Assembly: GCA_050261515.1 (NCBI GenBank)
Contig: JBLNDJ010000056.1
Coordinates: 62,001 to 126,000 of the forward strand
From: JBLNDJ01 sp050261515
GTDB lineage: Bacteria; Acidobacteriota; Terriglobia; Bryobacterales; Bryobacteraceae
DNA: 64,000 nt
Reading direction: 5' to 3'
The notes under the pieces were generated by a model. It made no database searches. It worked only from the letters and a program-made list of their open reading frames with translations, and was not told the DNA's origin. Positions 8,898 to 15,822 of this stretch are shown here, piece by piece. The stretch's first letter is position 1; each line of letters opens with the position of its first letter. Made by a program: the position numbers and the translations under genes.

Positions 8898-9399
8898 GCG
8901 TTTCTGCAGTGTCCGAAACGGTGTCGTACAGCACGAACGTCGATGGCACGTCGATCGCGGTCCCATCGGCCGCGAATTTCGCGCCCATGATAGGGCCGGG
9001 GTTGACGACAAGCGTCCGCCCCTCGCGCCTTAATTCATGAACGTGGTTGTGCCCGAACGCGACCACGTCGAACTCGCCCGAAGCCGCCAGCGGCCGCCCG
9101 ATGTTGTCGTAGTGGACCGCCGCGATCCGCTTCCCGCCAAGCTCCGCCCGGTAGAACTCCGCGTGGATCTCGACGTGCGGATACGCCCGCGCGTTCGCCG
9201 CGATGCGGTAGAGATCGCCGTCGTTGTTGCCGAACAGGATGTGGACGGGCCCGGCGAACCCGAGCCCGAACTGGTGCACAACGAAAGGCGAGCAGAGGTC
9301 GCCGAGGCACACCAGGGCGTCGGCCTGCGCGGCCTTCTCGAGCGCCGCCGCGAGATTCCAGATATTGTCGTGTATGTCGGAGAGAATGGCGATGCGCAC
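8863..9399 (-). CDS. YfcE/MJ0936-type metallophosphoesterase
   Basis: A 178-residue calcineurin-like phosphoesterase of the small YfcE/MJ0936 type, hydrolysing phosphodiester bonds with two metal ions; the natural substrate is unknown. All metal-binding blocks are present in order: LSDIHDN at the N-terminus, CLGDLCSP, FGNNDGD, and AFGHNHV near residue 115. The start is GTG at 9399. This start overlaps, on the opposite strand, the start region of the uridine kinase, so the two genes have no intergenic space. The 3' end overlaps the GH20 gene. Confidence 0.88.
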   Translation of the reverse strand: MRIAILSDIHDNIWNLAAALEKAAQADALVCLGDLCSPFVVHQFGLGFAGPVHILFGNNDGDLYRIAANARAYPHVEIHAEFYRAELGGKRIAAVHYDNIGRPLAASGEFDVVAFGHNHVHELRREGRTLVVNPGPIMGAKFAADGTAIDVPSTFVLYDTVSDTAETLTVPEPARRPG

Positions 9400-10054
9400 T
9401 CAGCCCCAGCATAATACGGCGGTGTGCCTGATCGGCATCGCGGGGCCGTCCGGCTCGGGCAAGACGGAGCTGGCGCGGGCGGTCGCGCACGCCCTCGGCG
9501 CCCCCATCCTGGCGCTCGATTCCTACTACCGCGAACTGGGGGGCGTCCCGTTCGAGGAGCGCGCGCGCATGAACTTCGACGAGCCGGGCGCGCTCGACCA
9601 TGAACTGCTGTTTGAGCACCTGCTCGCGCTCCAGGCGGGGCGCGCCATCGACGTCCCGGTCTACGATTTCACGCTGCACACGCGAGCCGGCCGCACCGAA
9701 CGGCTGCGCCCGGGCAAGTTCGCCGTGGTCGAGGGCCTCTGGACGCTCTACTGGGAACCCATACGGAGCGTGCTGGGGACGAAGGTGTACGTCGATGCCC
9801 CAGACGCCGTCTGCTTCGAGCGCCGCCTGGCGCGCGACGTGCGCGAGCGCGGGCGCTCGCCCGAATCGGTCGCCCGACAATACGCCGCTACCGTGAGGCC
9901 GATGGCGGAGCGCTACATCCTTCCCGGGCGCGAACTGGCCGACCTCGTGGTGAGCGGCGTGGCGCCGCTCGCGGAATCCTCCGCCTCCGTCCTGGCGCAC
10001 GTCAGGCGCGCAGCGTCAACTGCTCGGCCGGAGAAAACGCGTGTGACCGAATGA
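9392..10054 (+). CDS. udk: Uridine kinase-family P-loop kinase
   Basis: Probably phosphorylates uridine/cytidine (pyrimidine salvage), 220 residues, cytoplasmic. It has a P-loop GPSGSGKTELA at residues about 17-27, the substrate region LDSYYREL and FDEPGALDHELL, and the RRLARDVRERG lid. These match the uridine kinase/PRK family. ATG 9392 is preceded by GGAGAG at 9379-9384 with good spacing; an ATG at 9386 is also possible. Either start overlaps the divergent GTG of the phosphoesterase. The 3' end overlaps the convergent permease gene by 53 bases. Some family members act on phosphoribulose or other small substrates, so substrate specificity is inferred. Confidence 0.8.
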   Translation: MRTQPQHNTAVCLIGIAGPSGSGKTELARAVAHALGAPILALDSYYRELGGVPFEERARMNFDEPGALDHELLFEHLLALQAGRAIDVPVYDFTLHTRAGRTERLRPGKFAVVEGLWTLYWEPIRSVLGTKVYVDAPDAVCFERRLARDVRERGRSPESVARQYAATVRPMAERYILPGRELADLVVSGVAPLAESSASVLAHVRRAASTARPEKTRVTE

Positions 10055-10760
10055 GCGACGTGCCGATCAGGCACGTCAGTCCGGACGACGCAAAGATCAT
10101 TGCGATCGTGACGAACTGGTAAATCGCCGCGCGCAGTGGGGGTGTGCCGGAAAGCACCATGCCCGCCATCAGGCCTGGAATCCAGACGATGCCGAGCGAG
10201 CGCAGCGAATCGATCGCCGGAATGAGGCTCGAGCGGTAGGCGTCCTGAGCGTAAGGCGCCACGGTTTGCTCGGGCGCGGCCCCGAGCGCAAGCGCGGTCT
10301 CGATCTGCCCGGCGTGCGCCTCGACGCCCGCGCGAAACCGGTTCAGTGCCAGCGAATTCGCGTTCATCGCGTTGGCGATGAGCATGCTCCCGATCGGGAT
10401 CAGCATCGTGATCGCGGTGTCGATGACACCGGCCCACGTCATGAGCGCGATCACCGGCCCCGCCCCCGCCCCGATCGCCCAGAGCGAAACCTGGAACGCG
10501 CCTGGAATGCCGCGAGCGCGGCGCGACGAGATTCCGGCCGCCGCGGCTATCATGGCGGCCAGCATCAGCGCGCCCGTCCAGCGAGGGCCGCGCAGCAACA
10601 GGACCAGAATCGACCCCACCGCCGCGATCTGGACGATGCCGCGCACCAGCGCCACCGCCGTGTCGCGCACCACGTGAATCGAGCGCGTGCGCGCGGCGAG
10701 CGCCACCGCCATCGCGCAACCCGCCGCCAGCGCCGGCTGCGCCCACATCGTTTTCAGCAT
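10002..10760 (-). CDS. fetB: FetB/YbbM-type ABC transporter permease (UPF0014)
   Basis: Integral-membrane permease of 252 residues, paired with the ATPase upstream. About seven hydrophobic segments are visible. The family signature is seen in SRRARGIPG and in the conserved stretch GSMLIANAMNANSLALNRF. In Escherichia coli the homologous pair FetAB (YbbLM) is linked to iron export and oxidative-stress resistance; the transported substrate here is inferred. The start overlaps the ATPase stop by 7 bases, so the two are translationally coupled. Confidence 0.87.
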   Translation of the reverse strand: MLKTMWAQPALAAGCAMAVALAARTRSIHVVRDTAVALVRGIVQIAAVGSILVLLLRGPRWTGALMLAAMIAAAAGISSRRARGIPGAFQVSLWAIGAGAGPVIALMTWAGVIDTAITMLIPIGSMLIANAMNANSLALNRFRAGVEAHAGQIETALALGAAPEQTVAPYAQDAYRSSLIPAIDSLRSLGIVWIPGLMAGMVLSGTPPLRAAIYQFVTIAMIFASSGLTCLIGTSLIRSHAFSPAEQLTLRA

Positions 10761-11389
10761 CGTGAACCTCCCGGCCGTATCTCCAGCGTGCGCGCGGCCA
10801 CGCGCGCGGCCTGCACGGCATCGTGCGTCACCACCACGCAGGTGAGTCCGCTCTCGCGGACGATCTTCAGGATGAGTTCCTCGACGGCGCGCCTGGCACC
10901 GGCATCGAGCGCCGAGGTGGGCTCGTCGAGCAGCAGCACATGGGGTTCGTTGGCAAGCGCGCGAGCGAGCGACAGCCTCTGCGCCTCGCCGCCCGACAGA
11001 TGCACTGCATCCTCCGCCGCAAAGTCCGGAAGCCCAACGCGCGCGAGCAGCGCGGCCACGGCCGCGTCCGGCAGTTCCCTGCCCCGCAACCGCGGGCCGT
11101 AGCGGACGTTATCGCCCACCGTGCCGGGGAACAGGAATGCCGTCTGCGAAACCATCCCGATACGCCGGCGCAACTCGCGCGGCGGGATGAGGCGGTAGTC
11201 GATCCCTTCGAAATAGACCGTGCCGGACGTCGGTTCGTCGAGCCGGTTCAGCAGCCGCAGCAGCGACGATTTGCCGGACCCGCTCGGCCCGGTAACGGCC
11301 ACGATCTCCCCGCGCGCGACCTCGAAGCTGACATCGCAAACGATGGCGCGGCCGTCGACGACGCGGCTGAGTCGTTCGGCTTTGAGCAC
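10754..11389 (-). CDS. fetA: FetA/YbbL-type ABC transporter ATP-binding protein
   Basis: ATPase subunit of 211 residues for the adjacent UPF0014 permease. Walker A is GPSGSGKSS (about residues 34-42), the Q-loop MVSQTAFLFPG, the signature LSGGEAQRLS, Walker B VLLLDEPTSALD and the switch His in VVTHD. Size and sequence match the FetA/YbbL group rather than import ATPases with a regulatory domain. It is the first gene of a two-gene minus-strand unit. The TolC-family gene lies 52 bases upstream on the same strand and may be co-transcribed, but its relation to the transporter is unproven. Confidence 0.87.
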   Translation of the reverse strand: MLKAERLSRVVDGRAIVCDVSFEVARGEIVAVTGPSGSGKSSLLRLLNRLDEPTSGTVYFEGIDYRLIPPRELRRRIGMVSQTAFLFPGTVGDNVRYGPRLRGRELPDAAVAALLARVGLPDFAAEDAVHLSGGEAQRLSLARALANEPHVLLLDEPTSALDAGARRAVEELILKIVRESGLTCVVVTHDAVQAARVAARTLEIRPGGSRC

Positions 11390-11440
11390 GAAGCCATGGT
11401 ACGGCGAACCCCCAGGCCCGCGCCGGGCCCGCCGCCGTGT

Positions 11441-13423
11441 TCACGGCTTCGCCATCGGCGTCGCCGGCGCGGGCGGCGGAGGCAGCGGGCTCGGCGGTGC
11501 GGACATCTCGCCCTTGTACACATCTTCGATCGCGACGTTGTTGTTCTCGAGCGTCAACCCGAGCGCATGGTCGAGGTTCACCCGCGCCTTCGCATAAGCC
11601 CCGCGTGCGGCCACCTCGGTCGAGCGCGCCTGCGCCACCTGGCTCTGATACTGAATGATCAGGAACGTCGTCGAAAGCCCGACCGCAAATTTCTCCTGCT
11701 CGGCCTCGAGCGATTGCACCTGGTACTTCGTCGTATCGACTGCGGCCTGATACGCCGCGCGCGAGCGTTCGAGCGCGATCAGCGCGTCCTCGACCTCCAG
11801 CCGCACCTGGTTTTCGAGCTGCTGCCGCCGGATTTGCGCCTGCCGCAGGTTCAGCATGTCCCGCACGTAATCGGCCTGCGCGACGCGGTTCCTTAGTGGC
11901 AGGTTCACCTGGACGCCGACGCCGTACGTCGGATAATTCCGCCGGAAGATCTGCTCGAGCGTGCTGCCGAAGCCGCCGATGAAGGCCTGGCTCGGCAACC
12001 CGCTGCCGGAGCTGAGCAGAGGATTCTGCGAGCCCGCCAGTCCGGAATTGGTCGCCTGCGCAACCAGGTTCACGCTCGGCAGCAGCCCGTTGCGCGAGCC
12101 CTCGAGGCTGATCCTCGAATTGTCCAACTGGATCGCCGCCGAGCCGAGATCGGGCCGGTACTTGAACGCGGTGTCCAGCAGGTCCTGGATCGGCCGCACC
12201 TGCTCGGTCGAAACCGGCGGGACCGGCGTGGTCGGAATCACGCGCGCCGCTCTCACCGCCGGATCAGCCGTGCCGCGCCGCGTGATCACGTTCTTCAGAA
12301 TCAGCTCCTGCTCGAGCTCCAGGCCCTGCGCATTGGCCAGGTCCTGCTTGCTCGCGGAAATCAGCGCCTGCGAGCGCACCAGCTCGATCGGCGCCAGCGT
12401 CCCCTGGTCAACCTGGACTTTATTGTCCTCATACAGCTTCTGCGCCAGCGCCAGCGTCTGCTGCTTCACGTTCACGTCTTCGATCAGGCTCACCAGGTCG
12501 TAATAGAGCCGCGCCACGCCCGCCACCGTGTCCATCGCCTGCTGGCGGAACACGAGATCGGAAACTTTCTGGTTGTTTTGCGCGATTCGTATGAAGCGCC
12601 TGTTGATGTGCGCTCCGAACCCCTGCAATAGCGGCTGCGTGAGCGTCAGTCCAAACCCAGAATTTTTATACGGGTTCAGCGTGGACCGCACCGAATTGTT
12701 CTCGAGCGACGAGCCGGTGAAGTTCGCCCCGATCTGCGTGCCCGGGCTGAAGCCCTGCACCAGCCCCAGCGAGCCGTTGGTCTGCCTCGCGATCAGGACA
12801 TCGGCACCGTTGACGAAGGGGTTCGACTGCGGCGTGCTCTGATGCGCCCAGTTCAGCGTCCCCGTCAGCGTCGGGTCGTAAACCGGCAGCGCGGGGCCGT
12901 TCGAAAAAGTTCCCGGCTGGATCGAAAGGCTGCTCTGCGGGCTCGTGAGAACGGCCGCGCTCGTGATGTTCGCCGCGATGCTGCTCGCCACCGTGAAACC
13001 CGGTGTCGCCGAATTCAGCAGCGGGCTCGCCGGACCGCCCACGCCCGCCGGAGGCTGCGATGAGCTGAGCGAGAGCCCGCGCAGCAGACCGCCGCCCCGC
13101 GCCCGCAGCAGGTCCGTATCGGCCATCGCCGGCACGAGCCGCTGGAACTGGACGTCCAGGTTATTTTCGAGCGCCAGGGCGATGGCGTCCTGGAGCGAGA
13201 GATAGAGCTGGCCACCGCGCATCAGGCTGCCGATGCGGCTCGAGTTTTCAAGCGAAAGCGGCGACACGGCCTTGGCCGCGTACGGATTGGCGCGGTGTGT
13301 GATCCAGTCTCCGGTAGAACCTTCGACGCGGGGAATCTGATCGGGGCGGTTCTGCGCCAGCAGACCGGGCGCGGCAAGAAGCGAACATCCCAGGGCGATC
13401 GAGCAAAAGGTTGAGGGGTGCAT
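11441..13423 (-). CDS. TolC-family outer membrane efflux protein
   Basis: Outer-membrane channel of the TolC/OEP family, 660 residues from ATG 13423 (a TTG at 13432 is in frame). A signal peptide (MHPSTFCSIALGCSLLAAPG) is followed by a longer than usual N-terminal region. Two OEP repeats follow, with SLQDAIALALENNLDVQFQR opening the first and long coiled-coil helices (about 330-450 and 540-640). The C-terminus is proline-rich. It would form the exit duct for a periplasm-spanning pump, but no membrane-fusion protein or RND gene is adjacent; only the FetAB pair follows. A perfect 13-base palindrome lies just upstream of the start. Confidence 0.88.
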   Translation of the reverse strand: MHPSTFCSIALGCSLLAAPGLLAQNRPDQIPRVEGSTGDWITHRANPYAAKAVSPLSLENSSRIGSLMRGGQLYLSLQDAIALALENNLDVQFQRLVPAMADTDLLRARGGGLLRGLSLSSSQPPAGVGGPASPLLNSATPGFTVASSIAANITSAAVLTSPQSSLSIQPGTFSNGPALPVYDPTLTGTLNWAHQSTPQSNPFVNGADVLIARQTNGSLGLVQGFSPGTQIGANFTGSSLENNSVRSTLNPYKNSGFGLTLTQPLLQGFGAHINRRFIRIAQNNQKVSDLVFRQQAMDTVAGVARLYYDLVSLIEDVNVKQQTLALAQKLYEDNKVQVDQGTLAPIELVRSQALISASKQDLANAQGLELEQELILKNVITRRGTADPAVRAARVIPTTPVPPVSTEQVRPIQDLLDTAFKYRPDLGSAAIQLDNSRISLEGSRNGLLPSVNLVAQATNSGLAGSQNPLLSSGSGLPSQAFIGGFGSTLEQIFRRNYPTYGVGVQVNLPLRNRVAQADYVRDMLNLRQAQIRRQQLENQVRLEVEDALIALERSRAAYQAAVDTTKYQVQSLEAEQEKFAVGLSTTFLIIQYQSQVAQARSTEVAARGAYAKARVNLDHALGLTLENNNVAIEDVYKGEMSAPPSPLPPPPAPATPMAKP

Positions 13424-13429
13424 GTGGCT

Positions 13430-13442
13430 CAATACAGTATTG
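13430..13442. promoter_or_regulatory. Palindrome upstream of TolC-family gene (possible operator)
   Basis: CAATACAGTATTG is a perfect 13-base inverted repeat with one central base, 7 bases upstream of the likely ATG (13423). A second small palindrome, TACACTGTA, lies at 13478-13486. Such dyads at efflux genes are often repressor sites, but the binding protein is unknown and no regulator gene is adjacent. Confidence 0.35.
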
Positions 13443-13590
13443 TCACTAAATCAAGGCGATCCCCGGCAATCCGCCGTTACACTGTACACTGCGCCCGGTC
13501 CACAAACGACTTGCCAGCGCGCCGGAATCCGGCTAAGCTCATACTGACGCTTCTGGGTATAACTTCTTTAATGTCGGGAGGAAAGAACAC

Positions 13591-14124
13591 ATGACTGTGA
13601 CGGCCAGGCTGTCCCTAGCGTGCCTCGCGGCCGGGGCGATCGTGTTCGCGCAGGCGCCTGCGCGCACTCCGGATGTTCCCTTCGTTCCAACATCTCAGGA
13701 ACTCGTCGTCCAGATGCTCAAGATGGCGAACGTGAGCAAGGACGACACCGTGTATGATCTCGGCTGCGGCGACGGACGCATCGTCATCACCGCGGCCCGG
13801 CAATTCGGAGCGCACGCCGTCGGCGTAGACATCAACCCCGAGCGCATCAAAGAGGCCAACGAGAACGCGAAGAAAGCGGGCGTGACCGACAAAGTAAAAT
13901 TCATCGAAGGCGACCTCTTCACAGCCGACATCCACCCAGCCTCCGTCGTCACGCTCTACTTGCTGCCCAACGTCAACCTCAAGCTGAGGCCCCGGCTCCT
14001 CAAAGAACTCCGCCCCGGCACCCGCATCGTCTCCCACAGCTTCGACATGGACGACTGGAAGCCCGAAAAAGAAATGGACGTCAACGGCAGCCGCCTCTAC
14101 CTTTGGACGATCCCGAAAAAGTAG
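13591..14124 (+). CDS. Class I SAM-dependent methyltransferase-like protein with signal peptide
   Basis: A 177-residue protein with a compact Rossmann methyltransferase core: motif I YDLGCGDGRIV (about 53-63), the acidic end of strand 2 in VGVDINPERI, and FIEGDLFTAD. The N-terminus looks like a signal peptide (ARLSLACLAAGAIVFAQAPA), which is odd because SAM is a cytoplasmic cofactor. GGGAGGAAAG precedes the ATG at good spacing. It has no obvious operon partner: a hairpin follows the stop. The substrate is unknown; the family is met as small 'methyltransferase domain' proteins in Acidobacteriota. Either the leader is retained as a membrane anchor or the protein is exported and has another function. 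Confidence 0.75.
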   Translation: MTVTARLSLACLAAGAIVFAQAPARTPDVPFVPTSQELVVQMLKMANVSKDDTVYDLGCGDGRIVITAARQFGAHAVGVDINPERIKEANENAKKAGVTDKVKFIEGDLFTADIHPASVVTLYLLPNVNLKLRPRLLKELRPGTRIVSHSFDMDDWKPEKEMDVNGSRLYLWTIPKK

Positions 14125-14140
14125 CGGAAGCTAGAATCTG

Positions 14141-14189
14141 GAAGCCGGAAAAGGCCCCCGCCCTCTTCCGGCTTCTGATTTCCGGCTTC
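14141..14189 (+). terminator. Hairpin with duplicated 3' arm after the methyltransferase gene
   Basis: GAAGCCGGAA (14141-14150) is perfectly complementary to TTCCGGCTTC at 14166-14175 and again at 14180-14189, so two alternative stems with loops of 15 or 29 bases can form. It starts 17 bases after the stop. No long T-tract follows, so a factor-independent terminator is not certain. Confidence 0.5.
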
Positions 14190-14239
14190 TGACTTCTTCC
14201 TAAATTCGGATTTGCTCCCCCGTTAACCTTTAACCCGGT

Positions 14240-14245
14240 TATAAT
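14240..14245 (+). promoter_or_regulatory. Consensus -10 box (TATAAT) for the signalling operon
   Basis: A perfect TATAAT is found in an otherwise GC-rich gap. No good -35 hexamer lies at 16-18 bases. Transcription starting about 6 bases downstream would begin at the hairpin at 14251. Confidence 0.45.
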
Positions 14246-14250
14246 CTCCT

Positions 14251-14282
14251 GAGCGCCCCTGCGGCGCAATGCCGGGGCGCTC
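14251..14282 (+). promoter_or_regulatory. 5'-leader hairpin before the response regulator
   Basis: GAGCGCCCC (14251-14259) pairs perfectly with GGGGCGCTC (14274-14282) around a 14-base loop. The loop contains CGGC/GCCG complementarity. The stem ends one base before the GGAG ribosome-binding site (14284-14287), with the ATG at 14294. With the -10 box at 14240 the hairpin would sit at the very 5' end of the mRNA; it may stabilise it or affect ribosome access. Confidence 0.45.
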
Positions 14283-14293
14283 CGGAGCCGCAA

Positions 14294-14686
14294 ATGACCG
14301 CCAAGTCCAAGGTGCTCATCGTCGATGACGACCAGGATTACCGCGCTTCCGTCAGGGCGTTGCTCGAAAGCCGCGGATTCGAAGTTGTCGAAGCGGAATC
14401 AGGCAGTGAAGGCCTTCGCAAGCTGCCTCAGGTAAAGCCCTCGCTCATCGTGCTCGACGTCATCATGTCGTCCTGCTGCGATGGCTACGGCTTCACCTGG
14501 GCCGTCAAGAACAAGGACGAGTACAGCGAGTTTCGCAACGTCCCCATCCTCATGACGTCGTCCATCGAGGATTCGCCCGACGAGCGCTTCGCCATGTGCC
14601 CCGAGGCCGGCATGATCCGGCCCGATTACTACCTGACCAAGCCGCTCGACATCGCACGGTTCCTCGAAACCGTCGAACGCGCATGA
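14294..14686 (+). CDS. Single-domain response regulator (receiver only)
   Basis: A 130-residue receiver domain with no output domain. Visible are the acidic pair in LIVDDDQDY, the phospho-acceptor Asp55 in LIVLDVIMSS, and Lys116 in LTKPLD. The long beta3-alpha3 to beta4 insert (SSCCDGYGFTWAVKNKDEY) is unusual and gives a paired cysteine next to the phosphorylation site. The stop overlaps the next gene's ATG (ATGA), so it is translationally coupled to the receiver-kinase. It probably acts as a phosphotransfer shuttle or a protein-protein regulator in the relay encoded here. Confidence 0.88.
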   Translation: MTAKSKVLIVDDDQDYRASVRALLESRGFEVVEAESGSEGLRKLPQVKPSLIVLDVIMSSCCDGYGFTWAVKNKDEYSEFRNVPILMTSSIEDSPDERFAMCPEAGMIRPDYYLTKPLDIARFLETVERA

Positions 14687-15822
14687 GCGCGGAAGCCGAG
14701 CCCGAAGCGATAGCCGTCATCGACGACGACTACGCCATGCGGCTCTCCTGCCGCAAGATTCTAGCCAAGGCGGGCTACCGCGTCGAAGTATTCGAAAACG
14801 GGGCCCAGGGGCTCGAAGGCGTCGCGCGCCTGAAGCCCGACCTCGTCGTCGTCGATCTGAAAATGCCCGGCATCAGCGGCATGGAAGTGATCGCGCGCGT
14901 CCACGAACTCGACGCGAACATCACCGTCGTCGTCATCACCGGTTACGCCACCATCGATACGGCCGTCGAAGCGATGAAGTGCGGCGCCTACGATTTTCTT
15001 CCCAAGCCGTTTTCGCCGGATGAGCTGCGCATCATCGTGAAGCGCGGCCTCGAGCGCCGCAGGCTGGCAATCGAAACGCAGCGCTGCGAACTCGAGCGCG
15101 CGGTAATGCGCCGCCGCTTCGTCACCTTCGTCTCGCATCAGCTCCAGACGCCTCTGGCGGCCATTCACCAGTACCTCGACGTGCTCAAGAGCCTCGGCGA
15201 CACGCCGGAGGCCGCTGCCAAGCGCGAGGAGTGGTTCGACCGCTGCCTCAAGCGCACCGCCGACATGCAAGCGCTCATCAAGGACTGGCTCACGCTCGCC
15301 CGCGTCGAGGGCCACAAGCTCGCCGCCCAGCGCACGCGCGTGGATCTGAACGGCATCATCGCGAACATTCTCGCCACCTGCGAGCCGCTCGCGTCCGAAA
15401 ACGGCATCACGCTCGAATCGCGCCTGCCCGGCGGGTCCTGCCCGGCTTCCGGCGAGGCGGGCTGCCTCACCGCCCTGTTCGACAACTTGATCGTCAACGC
15501 GATCAAGTACAACAAGCCCGGCGGGCGCGTGACGGTCTCGGCTTCCCGCGGGCCCGATGAAGTGATTGTCTCGGTGGCCGACACGGGCATCGGCATTCCG
15601 CCCGAGCATCGCCGCATGCTATTCGACGAGTTCTTCCGCGTGGAAGGCGCGGGAGCGAAGAAGACCAGCGGCACGGGCCTCGGGCTGGCGATCTGCCGCC
15701 GCATCGTGACCGAGCTCGGCGGAGCCATCGAGGTCGAAAGCGAAGCCGGACAGGGCTCCACGTTCACCGTGCGCCTGCTCGCATGGCGCGAAGCGCCTGC
15801 CGGTGTGGCCGATGCCGTTTAG
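14683..15822 (+). CDS. Hybrid receiver - histidine kinase (soluble)
   Basis: A 379-residue cytoplasmic protein: an N-terminal receiver (1-125, Asp58 in VVVDLKMPG, Lys in LPKPFSP), a short linker helix, HisKA (His152 in FVSHQLQTPL), and a HATPase domain with N-box NLIVNAIKYN, G1 VADTGIGIP and G2 GTGLGLAICRRI. There is no transmembrane segment, so its activity is likely set by phosphorylation of its own receiver from a partner kinase. The ATG overlaps the preceding stop and its stop overlaps the next kinase gene, placing it in the middle of a relay operon. Confidence 0.9.
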   Translation: MSAEAEPEAIAVIDDDYAMRLSCRKILAKAGYRVEVFENGAQGLEGVARLKPDLVVVDLKMPGISGMEVIARVHELDANITVVVITGYATIDTAVEAMKCGAYDFLPKPFSPDELRIIVKRGLERRRLAIETQRCELERAVMRRRFVTFVSHQLQTPLAAIHQYLDVLKSLGDTPEAAAKREEWFDRCLKRTADMQALIKDWLTLARVEGHKLAAQRTRVDLNGIIANILATCEPLASENGITLESRLPGGSCPASGEAGCLTALFDNLIVNAIKYNKPGGRVTVSASRGPDEVIVSVADTGIGIPPEHRRMLFDEFFRVEGAGAKKTSGTGLGLAICRRIVTELGGAIEVESEAGQGSTFTVRLLAWREAPAGVADAV

